Source of the DNA: CAYMDP01 sp964389375
GTDB taxonomy: Bacteria > Bdellovibrionota > Bdellovibrionia > Bdellovibrionales > UBA1609
Assembly (NCBI GenBank): GCA_964389375.1
Contig: CAYMDP010000009.1
Span: 17,784-81,783, forward strand
Length of the DNA: 64,000 nt
Reading direction: 5' to 3'
Shown here: positions 18,192-25,606 of the stretch, one piece after another
Layout of the letters: each line of letters starts with the position of its first letter
Numbering within the stretch: position 1 is the stretch's first letter
Notes under the pieces: generated by a model
What the model was told of the DNA's origin: nothing
Database searches by the model: none
What the model saw: the letters and a program-made list of their open reading frames with translations, nothing else
Made by a program: the position numbers and the translations under genes

Positions 18192-19877
18192 ATGACAGAC
18201 TTCTTTCAAGATGGCCCAATATTGCAGAATCCATACGAATCAGATCCTCTTTTGCGGTTAATTTTAGAGCAGAGTGTGTCCTCGGCTCATTTTAAAGTTA
18301 TTGATGAAGATCTTAAAAAATTCTCTCGACGAGTCTTAAATGAAATTGAGGATCTTGGATGGCAGGCTGAGAACGAAAGGCCTCAACATGTCCCTTACGA
18401 CCCCTTTGGAAGAAGGATTGACGAGATTAAGGTTTCTTCAGCTTGGCAGCGGTTAAATGATATCTCTGCAGAAGAGGGCCTCGTCGCTCTCGGATTTGAG
18501 CGGACACTTGGTGAAACTTCAAGGATCTATCAGTTTGCAAAACTTTATCTTTTTCATCCCTCTTCGGCATTTTTTTCTTGTCCACTGGCTATGACGGATG
18601 GCGCTGCACGAGTTTTAGAAGTCTATGGTTCCAGCGAAAAACACAAAGAGGCTTTCAAAAATCTAGTCAGTCGCAATCCCAAAACTTTTTGGACCTCTGG
18701 CCAATGGATGACCGAGAAGACCGGCGGATCTGACGTCAGTCAGACTTTGACGGTGGCTCGCCGAGAAAAAGATTGTTTTTTATTGTCTGGCACAAAATGG
18801 TTTTCTTCGGCGACGACCAGCCAAATGGCCCTGGCACTGGCTCGAATTGAGGGCGCTGAAGAAGGCAGTCGTGGACTTTCTTTGTTCTTAGTCGAGATGC
18901 GAGATAAAAACGGAAAGCTAAACGGGATTTCTGTGAATCGGCTGAAAGACAAACTCGGTACCAAAGCTCTTCCAACAGCAGAGCTAAGTTTAGTGGATGC
19001 AAAAGCCTATTTGGTCGGCGAAGAAGGCAAGGGCGTTAAAACCGTTGCGACCATGTTAAATATCACAAGACTTTACAATTCGATCTGTTCTGTGGGGCAA
19101 TCCCAAAGAGCCTTAGCACTTCTTCAGGACTATTCTAGAAAACGAAATGTCTTCGGAAAAAAATTAGTCGATCAGGCCGCCTTTGCTTCGACCTTTTCGG
19201 CAGAGCTTGCAGAGCATTCGGCCCATTTGGCCTTAACATTTTTTGTGGTTGGACTCTTGGGCAAAGAAGAATGCAAGACCGCCAGCAGTGAAGAAGCAGA
19301 TCTTTTAAGACTAATGACCCCGATAGTGAAATTAAGTACCGCAAAAACTGCGATTCGCGTGACTAGCGAGGTCTTGGAAGGTTTTGGAGGCCTTGGGTAT
19401 ATTGAGGACTCTCGAATCCCTGTTTTGTTTCGGGATGCCCAGGTTTTTCCAATTTGGGAAGGGGCAAGCAACGTTTTAAGTCTAGATGTCTTAAGGGTTT
19501 TGTCTAAAGGTGAGGCCTTAAAATCTTGTTTTAACAATATGAACTCTCGTCTTGTAAAGACCAAGAAACAACTCGGAGCAGAAGGTCTGCATTTTGTCGA
19601 AGAGCTTGAGCAAAGCCTGAAGATTTTGTCCTCCTACGCGCTGAACTTTAAAGATCTGAAACCAGAAGTGCTAGAGAGTCTTGCGCGGGGCTTTGCGGTC
19701 TCTTTGGGAAGGGTCTTCTCACAAACTTTATTGTTAGAGCTTTGGTCTAAAGCCAATGGATCAAAAGACAAGTCTTATCTAAAAGCAATCATCGAAGAGT
19801 TTATGGCCTCCGGCCTATTGCGCCTTCGGGATCCCAGCGAATCTCGCTTAAGATCATCACAGAAACTGACTCAATAA
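18192..19877 (+). CDS. AidB-like acyl-CoA dehydrogenase
   Basis: 561 residues, longer than standard acyl-CoA dehydrogenases (about 380) and like AidB (about 540). The FAD-binding signature is present (GQWMTEKTGGSDVSQT, then LSGTKWFSSA), then NITRLYNSICSVGQSQRAL, and the C-terminal GFGGLGYIEDSRIP and FPIWEGASN. AidB proteins bind FAD and are linked to protection from alkylation damage, although dehydrogenase activity on isovaleryl-CoA has been reported. With fadE elsewhere in the window a role in fatty-acid metabolism is also possible. Standing alone, start ATG 18192 after GAGGTGAAA. Confidence 0.82.
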   Translation: MTDFFQDGPILQNPYESDPLLRLILEQSVSSAHFKVIDEDLKKFSRRVLNEIEDLGWQAENERPQHVPYDPFGRRIDEIKVSSAWQRLNDISAEEGLVALGFERTLGETSRIYQFAKLYLFHPSSAFFSCPLAMTDGAARVLEVYGSSEKHKEAFKNLVSRNPKTFWTSGQWMTEKTGGSDVSQTLTVARREKDCFLLSGTKWFSSATTSQMALALARIEGAEEGSRGLSLFLVEMRDKNGKLNGISVNRLKDKLGTKALPTAELSLVDAKAYLVGEEGKGVKTVATMLNITRLYNSICSVGQSQRALALLQDYSRKRNVFGKKLVDQAAFASTFSAELAEHSAHLALTFFVVGLLGKEECKTASSEEADLLRLMTPIVKLSTAKTAIRVTSEVLEGFGGLGYIEDSRIPVLFRDAQVFPIWEGASNVLSLDVLRVLSKGEALKSCFNNMNSRLVKTKKQLGAEGLHFVEELEQSLKILSSYALNFKDLKPEVLESLARGFAVSLGRVFSQTLLLELWSKANGSKDKSYLKAIIEEFMASGLLRLRDPSESRLRSSQKLTQ

Positions 19878-19982
19878 AGGCTTGTGCGACCTGGCTTGGT
19901 AGTGGAACTCGAGGCGTTACGTAAAATTCTTACATCTAAGGGATCAGGCTTGAGACACAATTTCTTGCAGGCTAAACCCAGT

Positions 19983-20002
19983 CTCACTTTAAAAGTGAGG
20001 GA
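19983..20002 (+). promoter_or_regulatory. Hairpin overlapping the ribosome-binding site of the hydrolase gene
   Basis: CTCACTTT at 19983-19990 and AAAGTGAG at 19992-19999 form a perfect 8-1-8 palindrome. Its right arm runs into GAGGG, the ribosome-binding site 5 nt before ATG 20006. Folding in the mRNA would hide the ribosome-binding site; alternatively the palindrome is an operator. Direct observation of the repeat; function inferred. Confidence 0.4.
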
Positions 20003-20005
20003 ACT

Positions 20006-21322
20006 ATGATGTTATTGATTGGACTGGTCTTGAGTTTTTTGGCTTCCGTATCTGGGGCATCTCAATATTCTCCGATGTGGACTTCTACAGATAAGGAATG
20101 TCCAGCCGAGACTTCCGAAAACTATATTCGCGTTCCCGTTTTTCATGATCTGGCTTCGGTGGCTAAAGTTGATAGAATTCCCGGATTAAATCTTCACGAG
20201 GCCCTTCAGAAAGAATACGAAGGAAAAAAACTGAGAGTATTTTTTGAATCGATTCGGCCCTTTGATAAGACAAAAAAAACCGCGATTTTTATTCCTGGCG
20301 GTCCCGGCCAAGATCATTTGTTTATTCATGCAGTGGGGAATTTGATCGAGTCCATTCGGCCCGAGTTTTTCCAGGAGTTTAATGTCATTGCGATGGATCA
20401 TCGCGGAGTGGGCTGCTCACGATCAGTTTTTCCAGGCGAAGAGCCCTATCAGAGTTTGTACATGAGGCAAGCGGCTTCGGATATAGATCTTCTTCGAAAA
20501 CACCTTCTAGGTGAAGACGGAAAGTTTTATGTGTGGGGTGGATCTTACGGGACAATGCTGTCTCAGACCTATGCTTTGCTCTATCCAGACTCCATCGAGA
20601 AGCTGTATCTTTGGGGAGCTTTTTCTTCGTATAAAGATTTTTCTCGGGCTCAATTGAAATACGAAAACTTTGTGCTTGATGCCATCCCAAGTCTTCGACA
20701 ACCCTATGAGGCCTTAAAGCTACGTAATCCAGATCTAGCAAAACGATTTATGCAATGGACTGCCAGTCCGTTTTATGGATACCAAGGACGACAGCTTGAA
20801 ATTCCAAAAAAAATGGAAGAGCTTATTCAGGCAGAGGCCTCTTTGACTCCAGAGCAGACAGATAAAATTTTACCGAGTGCAATTTCAGAACTTGTTATGC
20901 CTTGGATGATGAGGTCCATCGCCTGTGGTGAGATTTTTGCTTTTGAAGAGATTTTTGCCGGCGAATTTAAAATTTTTGGACCCATGTTAGATTCTTGTTC
21001 GGAGTTTGAAGGCAAGCGAGAGCTCTTTGACTACACAAGTCTTCTTCATCAAATTAAGACACCAACTTTTTTGTATTCCGGTTTGTTTGATCACGTCACG
21101 ACTTACGAAGCGATGTTGAAAATCTCCCGAGAGATTCCTGATAACTTTATGCTTCTCGATATTCACTCGGGTCACGGAGTCGATAAGCCTGAATGCTTTG
21201 TAAACTCAATCGCTGACTTTTTTAGCGGAAAATCTGAAGCTGAGCTTGAAGACTTAAGCTACTCGAAAGCTTGTCGAAATCCGCCCAAACTAGAAAAGGA
21301 AAGTCCAGACTCCAAGGATTAG
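20006..21322 (+). CDS. Exported alpha/beta hydrolase (TAP/proline iminopeptidase type)
   Basis: 438 residues with a short signal peptide (about 1-18). The alpha/beta-hydrolase fold is clear: oxyanion segment PGGPGQD (98-104), MDHRGVGCSRS, nucleophile elbow GGSYG with Ser180, a lid region, TFLYSGLFDHVTTYE with the acidic residue and HSGHG with the catalytic His. This matches secreted prolyl or tripeptidyl aminopeptidases (TAP-like) and related esterases. Two in-frame ATGs lie side by side at 20006 and 20009. A role in degrading external peptides is inferred. Confidence 0.8.
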   Translation: MMLLIGLVLSFLASVSGASQYSPMWTSTDKECPAETSENYIRVPVFHDLASVAKVDRIPGLNLHEALQKEYEGKKLRVFFESIRPFDKTKKTAIFIPGGPGQDHLFIHAVGNLIESIRPEFFQEFNVIAMDHRGVGCSRSVFPGEEPYQSLYMRQAASDIDLLRKHLLGEDGKFYVWGGSYGTMLSQTYALLYPDSIEKLYLWGAFSSYKDFSRAQLKYENFVLDAIPSLRQPYEALKLRNPDLAKRFMQWTASPFYGYQGRQLEIPKKMEELIQAEASLTPEQTDKILPSAISELVMPWMMRSIACGEIFAFEEIFAGEFKIFGPMLDSCSEFEGKRELFDYTSLLHQIKTPTFLYSGLFDHVTTYEAMLKISREIPDNFMLLDIHSGHGVDKPECFVNSIADFFSGKSEAELEDLSYSKACRNPPKLEKESPDSKD

Positions 21323-21369
21323 TGACTGGGAAAATTCTCGGTCTCTTTGACTTAGATGCGATAAAAAAC

Positions 21370-21410
21370 AGGATTGCCATAACTTCAGCCCTAGGCTTAA
21401 AGGCAATCCT
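21370..21410. terminator. Stem-loop between converging genes
   Basis: AGGATTGCC (21370-21378) pairs perfectly with GGCAATCCT (21402-21410); inside it AGCC/GGCT adds a second short stem. It lies between the stop of the hydrolase (21322) and the stop of the zinc-ribbon gene (21467), with T/A-rich flanks on both sides, so a bidirectional terminator or a small structured RNA are the simplest readings. Confidence 0.45.
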
Positions 21411-21466
21411 TACAGCTTTTGATTGGATCCTTGTCAAAAAATTGTCGTCATAAATCTGACGGAAAA

Positions 21467-21664
21467 TTAGTTCAGCGTGTGATCTTTGACGCGGGCGAGG
21501 ACTTCGCACTTGGGACAATGGGCTTCTTCTCGCAGGTTGTGTCCTTCATCTGAAATCTCGGTCTTAATTTCGAGCAAGGTATTACAAAGCGGGCAGTTGT
21601 TTTGCCTCTCGATAAAGACAAAATGTGTGGGCTTTTTAGGGTTGGCGGTGTTCTGATTTTCCAT
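21467..21664 (-). CDS. Small zinc-ribbon protein
   Basis: About 65 residues from ATG 21664, preceded by GAGGA at a proper distance; a frame from ATG 21676 adds four residues. The protein carries CPLC (with Cys in NNCPLCNTLL) and CPKC about 27 residues later, the pattern of a four-Cys zinc ribbon with an acidic linker between. Cytoplasmic; could bind nucleic acid or another protein. No family name recognised. Confidence 0.65.
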   Translation of the reverse strand: MENQNTANPKKPTHFVFIERQNNCPLCNTLLEIKTEISDEGHNLREEAHCPKCEVLARVKDHTLN

Positions 21665-21827
21665 CTGTGTCCTCATGTTGAGCCTTCAAGGTCGGCGCTA
21701 GACCCAACTCTTATGCAAGATCGGTGCTCTGGACAAAAGCCCAACACTTAAGCCCCCTAAGCGACCTTGGTCTCAAATTCAGCTCGATCACTTGTGGCTT
21801 GTCCATAGACTGCCGGATAATATAGTT

Positions 21828-22820
21828 ATGCGATATTTTAACGGCCTCTATGGCTACCTAGAGCCCTATCTAAAGCTGACTCTTCTGGCATTGGTGTGTT
21901 GGCAGTTTTATTCGTGGAGAGCCTATACGCTTGAAGTGACCTGGCTTCAGTTGAAGGATGTTTTGAAACTTTCTAATATTGAGGATCAAATGGAGTTCGG
22001 CGCAATCTGCAACTCCTTGGGGCGCTTTGAATGTTCCGTCGAAAAGTTCGATAAAGTTTTATCACAAAATGCCATGCATCGCGGGGCCAAGGGCAACATT
22101 GCTTTAGCCTTAACCGAACTTGCGCGCCATGAAGAAGCGATTATACATTTTCGTTCTTACTTTGATGGTGGCGGACAGGCGGTTGACGTGATGCGAGGCT
22201 ATGCGCAAGCTTTAGCCTCGATCGGTCAATGGGACCGAGGCATTCAGTGGCTGTACTCGGCACTGGGCCGCGAGCCCGCTAATGTGGTGATCGCAAACGA
22301 TCTTGTCGACTATCTTGCACTGGTCAATCGCGAAGAAGAGGCTTTGTCTTTGATCGGCGGATTAATCCATCGTCAGGGTGGACAACACGATCCCTTCTGG
22401 AGCAGTAAGCTTGAGGTCATCAGTCATTCTGAAAGAAAAATTGATCCGGAGGAAAATTTGGCGAAGTCAAAGATTCGGATCTTAGGTCTAAGCCCAAAGG
22501 TATTCTTAGTTCCCTTGCGTCTGGGTGCAAATTCTAGAGTTCATTTTTTCAAAGCGGATATTAGCGAGGCCAAGAGTCAGCTTCCTGAAGACTTTTGCCT
22601 CGACGGGGCCTGTGCCTCCGAGAAAGATTTAAGCCGAGGGCTTGCCTCCGCGGACTCCAAGTCGAAACAAATCTCTTTAGGAAGCTGGGTCAGTCTCGAC
22701 GCAGAGCTTGAAGCCTGCAGATCCTGTGAGGCTGTTCTGGGACAGGATATTTTAAAGCGATTTCATTTTGAAGTTACACGAGAAAATGGTTTAGACTTAC
22801 TTATTCTTAGTCGTCCGTGA
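21828..22820 (+). CDS. TPR membrane protein with degenerate aspartic-protease (retropepsin-like) domain
   Basis: About 330 residues from ATG 21828 (a TTG at 21792 would extend it). One N-terminal membrane span (LKLTLLALVCWQFYSW) is followed by TPR-like helical repeats (about residues 50-180). The last 110 residues resemble clan AA retropepsins: an opening strand pair VFLVPLRLGANSRVHFFKAD and the closing LGQDILKRFHFEVTRENGL. The catalytic D-T/S-G triplet is replaced by KADIS, so it is probably not a protease. Two Cys pairs lie in the domain. Followed 24 bp later by the chalcone-isomerase-like gene, probably one operon. Confidence 0.65.
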   Translation: MRYFNGLYGYLEPYLKLTLLALVCWQFYSWRAYTLEVTWLQLKDVLKLSNIEDQMEFGAICNSLGRFECSVEKFDKVLSQNAMHRGAKGNIALALTELARHEEAIIHFRSYFDGGGQAVDVMRGYAQALASIGQWDRGIQWLYSALGREPANVVIANDLVDYLALVNREEEALSLIGGLIHRQGGQHDPFWSSKLEVISHSERKIDPEENLAKSKIRILGLSPKVFLVPLRLGANSRVHFFKADISEAKSQLPEDFCLDGACASEKDLSRGLASADSKSKQISLGSWVSLDAELEACRSCEAVLGQDILKRFHFEVTRENGLDLLILSRP

Positions 22821-22844
22821 TTGAACAACTTAAGGGAGAATCCT

Positions 22845-23414
22845 ATGAAAAAGGTATTGGTCTATTTGTTTTTACTTGGCCTTGTGCCGAATCTAAACGC
22901 TGCAAAACTAGATGGCGTAGAATCCGCAGACAAAATTGAAGTTGAGGGCACCTCTTTGCTTCTAAACGGAATGGGAATTCGAAAAGTGGACCGCTTTGGT
23001 CTGACCTTTAAGGTTTATGTGGGCTCCTTGTACCTGAAAGAAAAAAGTGCGGATGCAGAGAAGATCTTAAACTCAGAAGATCCAAAACGAGTTGTTATGA
23101 CTTTTTTAAGAAGGGTCGATGGCAAGGACATGATTGCGGCCTGGCAGAAGGGCATGTTCGACAACTGCATCTCTGAATGTGACAAATATAAAGAGCCTTT
23201 AGCAGAACTGAATAAAATGACTTCGGATATTCTTAAAGACGGAACAATCACCCTGACTTTTTATAAAGACAAAGTCATGGTCGATGTTGCAGGCCGAAAA
23301 AAGTCGACAGGCGAAATCAAAGGCGCGGCTTTTTCAAAGAATCTTTTGGCTGTATTTATCGGAAAAAATCCACCAACGGCAGAATTTAAAAAGGGCCTTC
23401 TCGGCCCTCTTTAA
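22845..23414 (+). CDS. Exported chalcone-isomerase-like protein
   Basis: About 189 residues from ATG 22845, with GGGAG 6 nt upstream; a frame from 22821 lacks a site. Signal peptide cleaved after LNA. The mature domain matches the bacterial chalcone-isomerase-like family: LNGMGIRKVDRFGLTFKVYV, LYLKEKSADA and VVMTFLRRVDGKD. In bacteria this fold is a non-enzymatic periplasmic domain of unknown role, probably lipid or small-molecule binding. The 3' end includes a terminator hairpin. Confidence 0.8.
   Translation: MKKVLVYLFLLGLVPNLNAAKLDGVESADKIEVEGTSLLLNGMGIRKVDRFGLTFKVYVGSLYLKEKSADAEKILNSEDPKRVVMTFLRRVDGKDMIAAWQKGMFDNCISECDKYKEPLAELNKMTSDILKDGTITLTFYKDKVMVDVAGRKKSTGEIKGAAFSKNLLAVFIGKNPPTAEFKKGLLGPL
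23388..23413. terminator. Intrinsic terminator shared by converging genes
   Basis: AGGGCC (23392-23397), loop TTCTC, GGCCCT (23403-23408), followed by CTTTAAA on the plus strand and preceded by TTTAAAA, which gives T-tracts in both directions. It overlaps the last codons of the chalcone-isomerase-like gene and lies 25 bp from the rpsD stop, so it may serve both. Confidence 0.6.
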
Positions 23415-23437
23415 ATCGCAAGCTGTGATAAAAGCGA

Positions 23438-24073
23438 CTAAGCTTTTCGAGCTGCGTAATACTCTGTGAATAATCCCGCATCGAAGGGGAATGGGACGTG
23501 CTCAGTACTGGGCACGGCCTGAACGATTCCAAGACCTTTTCCGTCTTTTTCTTCTTTACGAAGGTAATCAGGAACTTCAAGGCGAGGAGAATTCATAGCC
23601 TGAAGTACAATTTGATTTTCTTTAGCTTTATCTGAGTAAGTCACTTCTGCACCTTGTGGAACAACGTAAGATCCAATGTTGACCTTTTTACCGTTGACCA
23701 AAACATGACCATGGCTGACCAGCTGACGAGCAGCGCGAATACTTGGTGCAAATCCAAGGCGGAAAACCAAATTATCCAAACGGCACTCAAGGCGACCGAT
23801 TAATTTTTTAACCCAGTTTGTTCCTGCACCGGCTTTAGAATCGCGAATAAAGCGACGAAGTTGTTCTTCTCTTAGGCCGTAGTGATGGCGAATTTTTTGT
23901 TTTTCTTCTAAACGAAGAGCGTAATCAGAATATTTTCTGCGCTTGTTTCCGTTTTCTCCTGGAGGATAGGGTCTGCGCTCAAGTGCGCCCGCTTTTCCTA
24001 GGCCTGGAAGTTCAACGCCGACTCGTCGTTGAATTTTAAATCGCGCTGTTTTACCGATCTTCTTTTTTGACAT
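23438..24073 (-). CDS. rpsD: 30S ribosomal protein S4 (zinc-free type)
   Basis: S4 binds 16S rRNA early in 30S assembly. 211 residues, normal length. Motifs are RRPYPPGENG, LRLEEKQKIRHHYGL and the S4 RNA-binding domain VFRLGFAPSIRAARQLVSHGH. The N-terminus (MSKKKIGKTARFK) lacks the four Cys of the zinc-binding form. It is not next to rpsM, rpsK or rpoA, where S4 often sits, so this is an orphan copy, either the only gene or a zinc-independent second copy. The C-terminal 30 residues are an extension beyond the core. Confidence 0.93.
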   Translation of the reverse strand: MSKKKIGKTARFKIQRRVGVELPGLGKAGALERRPYPPGENGNKRRKYSDYALRLEEKQKIRHHYGLREEQLRRFIRDSKAGAGTNWVKKLIGRLECRLDNLVFRLGFAPSIRAARQLVSHGHVLVNGKKVNIGSYVVPQGAEVTYSDKAKENQIVLQAMNSPRLEVPDYLRKEEKDGKGLGIVQAVPSTEHVPFPFDAGLFTEYYAARKA

Positions 24074-24174
24074 TCCGTTACCTCAGTTTGTTCGGGACGG
24101 CTTTAAGTCCCTGCCAATCAATTTGCGAAGGAATTCGTATACATAAGAAATGGGGGAACTTCAATGCGTTTTTG

Positions 24175-24375
24175 TTAAAATAGGCTCTCAAAGCCTATAG
24201 GCGCCGGGGGCCTTCTAAGAGATTGAATTTCTTTATTTAATTCTTCTAAGGGCCACTCAGGACAAAACTTCAGCTGAATTTGAGGTCCTACTAAATGCCT
24301 CGGCCCGGTCCTTTTTACTTTCAAAACCCATATGTGTTCTTGGTCGAGTCTAAAAATCAAGTCGAAGCTGGACAT
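24175..24375 (-). CDS. Small protein of unknown function
   Basis: 66 residues, no signal peptide or membrane span. ATG 24375 is preceded by GGGAG at 7 nt, which is the best reason to accept it. It lies 101 bp upstream of rpsD in the same direction and is divergent from the diguanylate cyclase gene. No recognised motif. Confidence 0.45.
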   Translation of the reverse strand: MSSFDLIFRLDQEHIWVLKVKRTGPRHLVGPQIQLKFCPEWPLEELNKEIQSLRRPPAPIGFESLF

Positions 24376-24451
24376 AGGTCGCTCCCAAATATACGGATTT
24401 ATTGAGAAAAATCAGGTGGATAGGTACAATCAAGGGATCCGAGGGGGATGA

Positions 24452-25360
24452 TTGACCAAGAAGAAGATATTGATTGTGGAAGATGATCCTCAATCACTAC
24501 GTATTTTAAGCTCTGCTCTTCTTCAGGCCGGTTATGAGATTCAAAGTGCAATTTCGGCTCAGGAGGCTCTTTTTGAAGTGAATCGCTTTAAGCCTCATCT
24601 GGTTTTAACGGACCAGGATATGCCCGGAATTACCGGTATTGAAATGCTTCGTGAGCTGAGGCTTCAAAAAAACTATGTCACTGTGATCTTTATCAGTGGG
24701 CAAACCGACCCCGAACTGATTGCCCAGGCTCTTCGGGCTGGAGCGGATGACTATATCAGAAAGCCTTTTAATGTCGAAGAGCTGCTCGCACGGATCGAAA
24801 CCACACTTCGCACGAATGAACTCCATAAAGAGCTTTTTGAAGCCAATGAACGTCTACAAGAGATGGTAGAGGCCGATTATCTTACTGGCCTATTTAATAT
24901 GCGCTCGATGTACGAAAAAATTGATTATGAACTGAAGCGGGCCAAACGTTTTAAGCGCTCGATTTCTTGTGTGATGCTGGATATGGATCATTTTAAACGA
25001 GTTAACGATACTAATGATCACCTTTTTGGAAGCTTTGTTTTAAAAGAAGTGGGCAAAGTGATTCAAGCGACCATGCGTGAAATCGATTTTGCCGCCCGAT
25101 ATGGTGGGGATGAATTTTTAGTAGTCTTGACCGAAGCCGATGGAAAGGGCGCCGAAGCCTTCTGCGAGCGCTTAAGAAAAAATATTGAAAACGAAGTTTT
25201 CACAGACGGTGAGAATTCAATCAAGCTGACCGTGAGTTTAGGCTACTCGGTCTATAAAGGCGGCGATGAAATCGATGCTCGGGCTCTGGTGCGCAAAGCA
25301 GATCATGCGCTTTACGAAGCCAAGGCTCGCGGGCGCAATCAATTTTACGGGTATGCCTGA
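24452..25360 (+). CDS. Response regulator with GGDEF diguanylate cyclase domain
   Basis: 302 residues starting at TTG 24452 just after GAGGGGG; an ATG at 24448 is out of frame. Receiver domain 1-120: acidic pocket EDD (10-12), phospho-acceptor Asp54 in TDQDMPG, Lys104 in RKPF. A helical linker leads to a GGDEF domain (about 140-300) with intact GGDEF (218-222) and an inhibitory I-site R209-x-x-D212 five residues upstream. It should make cyclic di-GMP under control of phosphorylation and be feedback inhibited. No partner kinase is in the window. Confidence 0.93.
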   Translation: MTKKKILIVEDDPQSLRILSSALLQAGYEIQSAISAQEALFEVNRFKPHLVLTDQDMPGITGIEMLRELRLQKNYVTVIFISGQTDPELIAQALRAGADDYIRKPFNVEELLARIETTLRTNELHKELFEANERLQEMVEADYLTGLFNMRSMYEKIDYELKRAKRFKRSISCVMLDMDHFKRVNDTNDHLFGSFVLKEVGKVIQATMREIDFAARYGGDEFLVVLTEADGKGAEAFCERLRKNIENEVFTDGENSIKLTVSLGYSVYKGGDEIDARALVRKADHALYEAKARGRNQFYGYA

Positions 25361-25392
25361 TATTGGGCTACGCCTGATATTGGGGTACGCCT
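25354..25392. repeat. 17-bp tandem repeat at the end of the diguanylate cyclase gene
   Basis: Two 17-bp units (25354-25370 and 25371-25387, differing at two positions) and the first bases of a third follow each other across the stop codon. The unit carries GCCTGATATTGG, so the stop region itself was duplicated, probably by slippage. Confidence 0.6.
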
Positions 25393-25438
25393 AGCGCATA
25401 AACCTCAAAATAAGCAAGTTAGGCAACAAATCGGCCCC

Positions 25439-25456
25439 AACTCCGGCGCCGGAGTT
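25439..25456. terminator. Perfect 18-bp GC-rich palindrome
   Basis: AACTCCGGC followed directly by GCCGGAGTT, 79 bp after the stop of the diguanylate cyclase gene. As RNA it would be a stable hairpin only with the central bases unpaired, and no T-run follows, so it may be a factor-dependent terminator or a protein-binding site. Confidence 0.35.
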
Positions 25457-25531
25457 CATAAAAAATCTCAATTTTGATCCCATAAATCCTACTTTACCTA
25501 GGAACACATCGAGTTCAATTTCAGGAGGTCA

Positions 25532-25573
25532 ATGATTTGCTGCATGCCGCAGATTTGTGGAAATTATAACTAG
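25532..25573 (+). CDS. Putative 13-residue microprotein with Cys-rich sequence
   Basis: AGGAGG at 25523-25528 lies just before ATG 25532, followed by 13 codons (MICCMPQICGNYN) and TAG at 25571-25573. The ribosome-binding site is the strongest in the neighbourhood and serves no other frame, but it sits close to the ATG. The peptide has three Cys. It could be a leader peptide, a short exported or modified peptide, or chance. It converges on the large fusion gene. Confidence 0.35.
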   Translation: MICCMPQICGNYN

Positions 25574-25606
25574 GGGTGTTCGAATGGCAGGCGCCCCGTG
25601 GATTGT

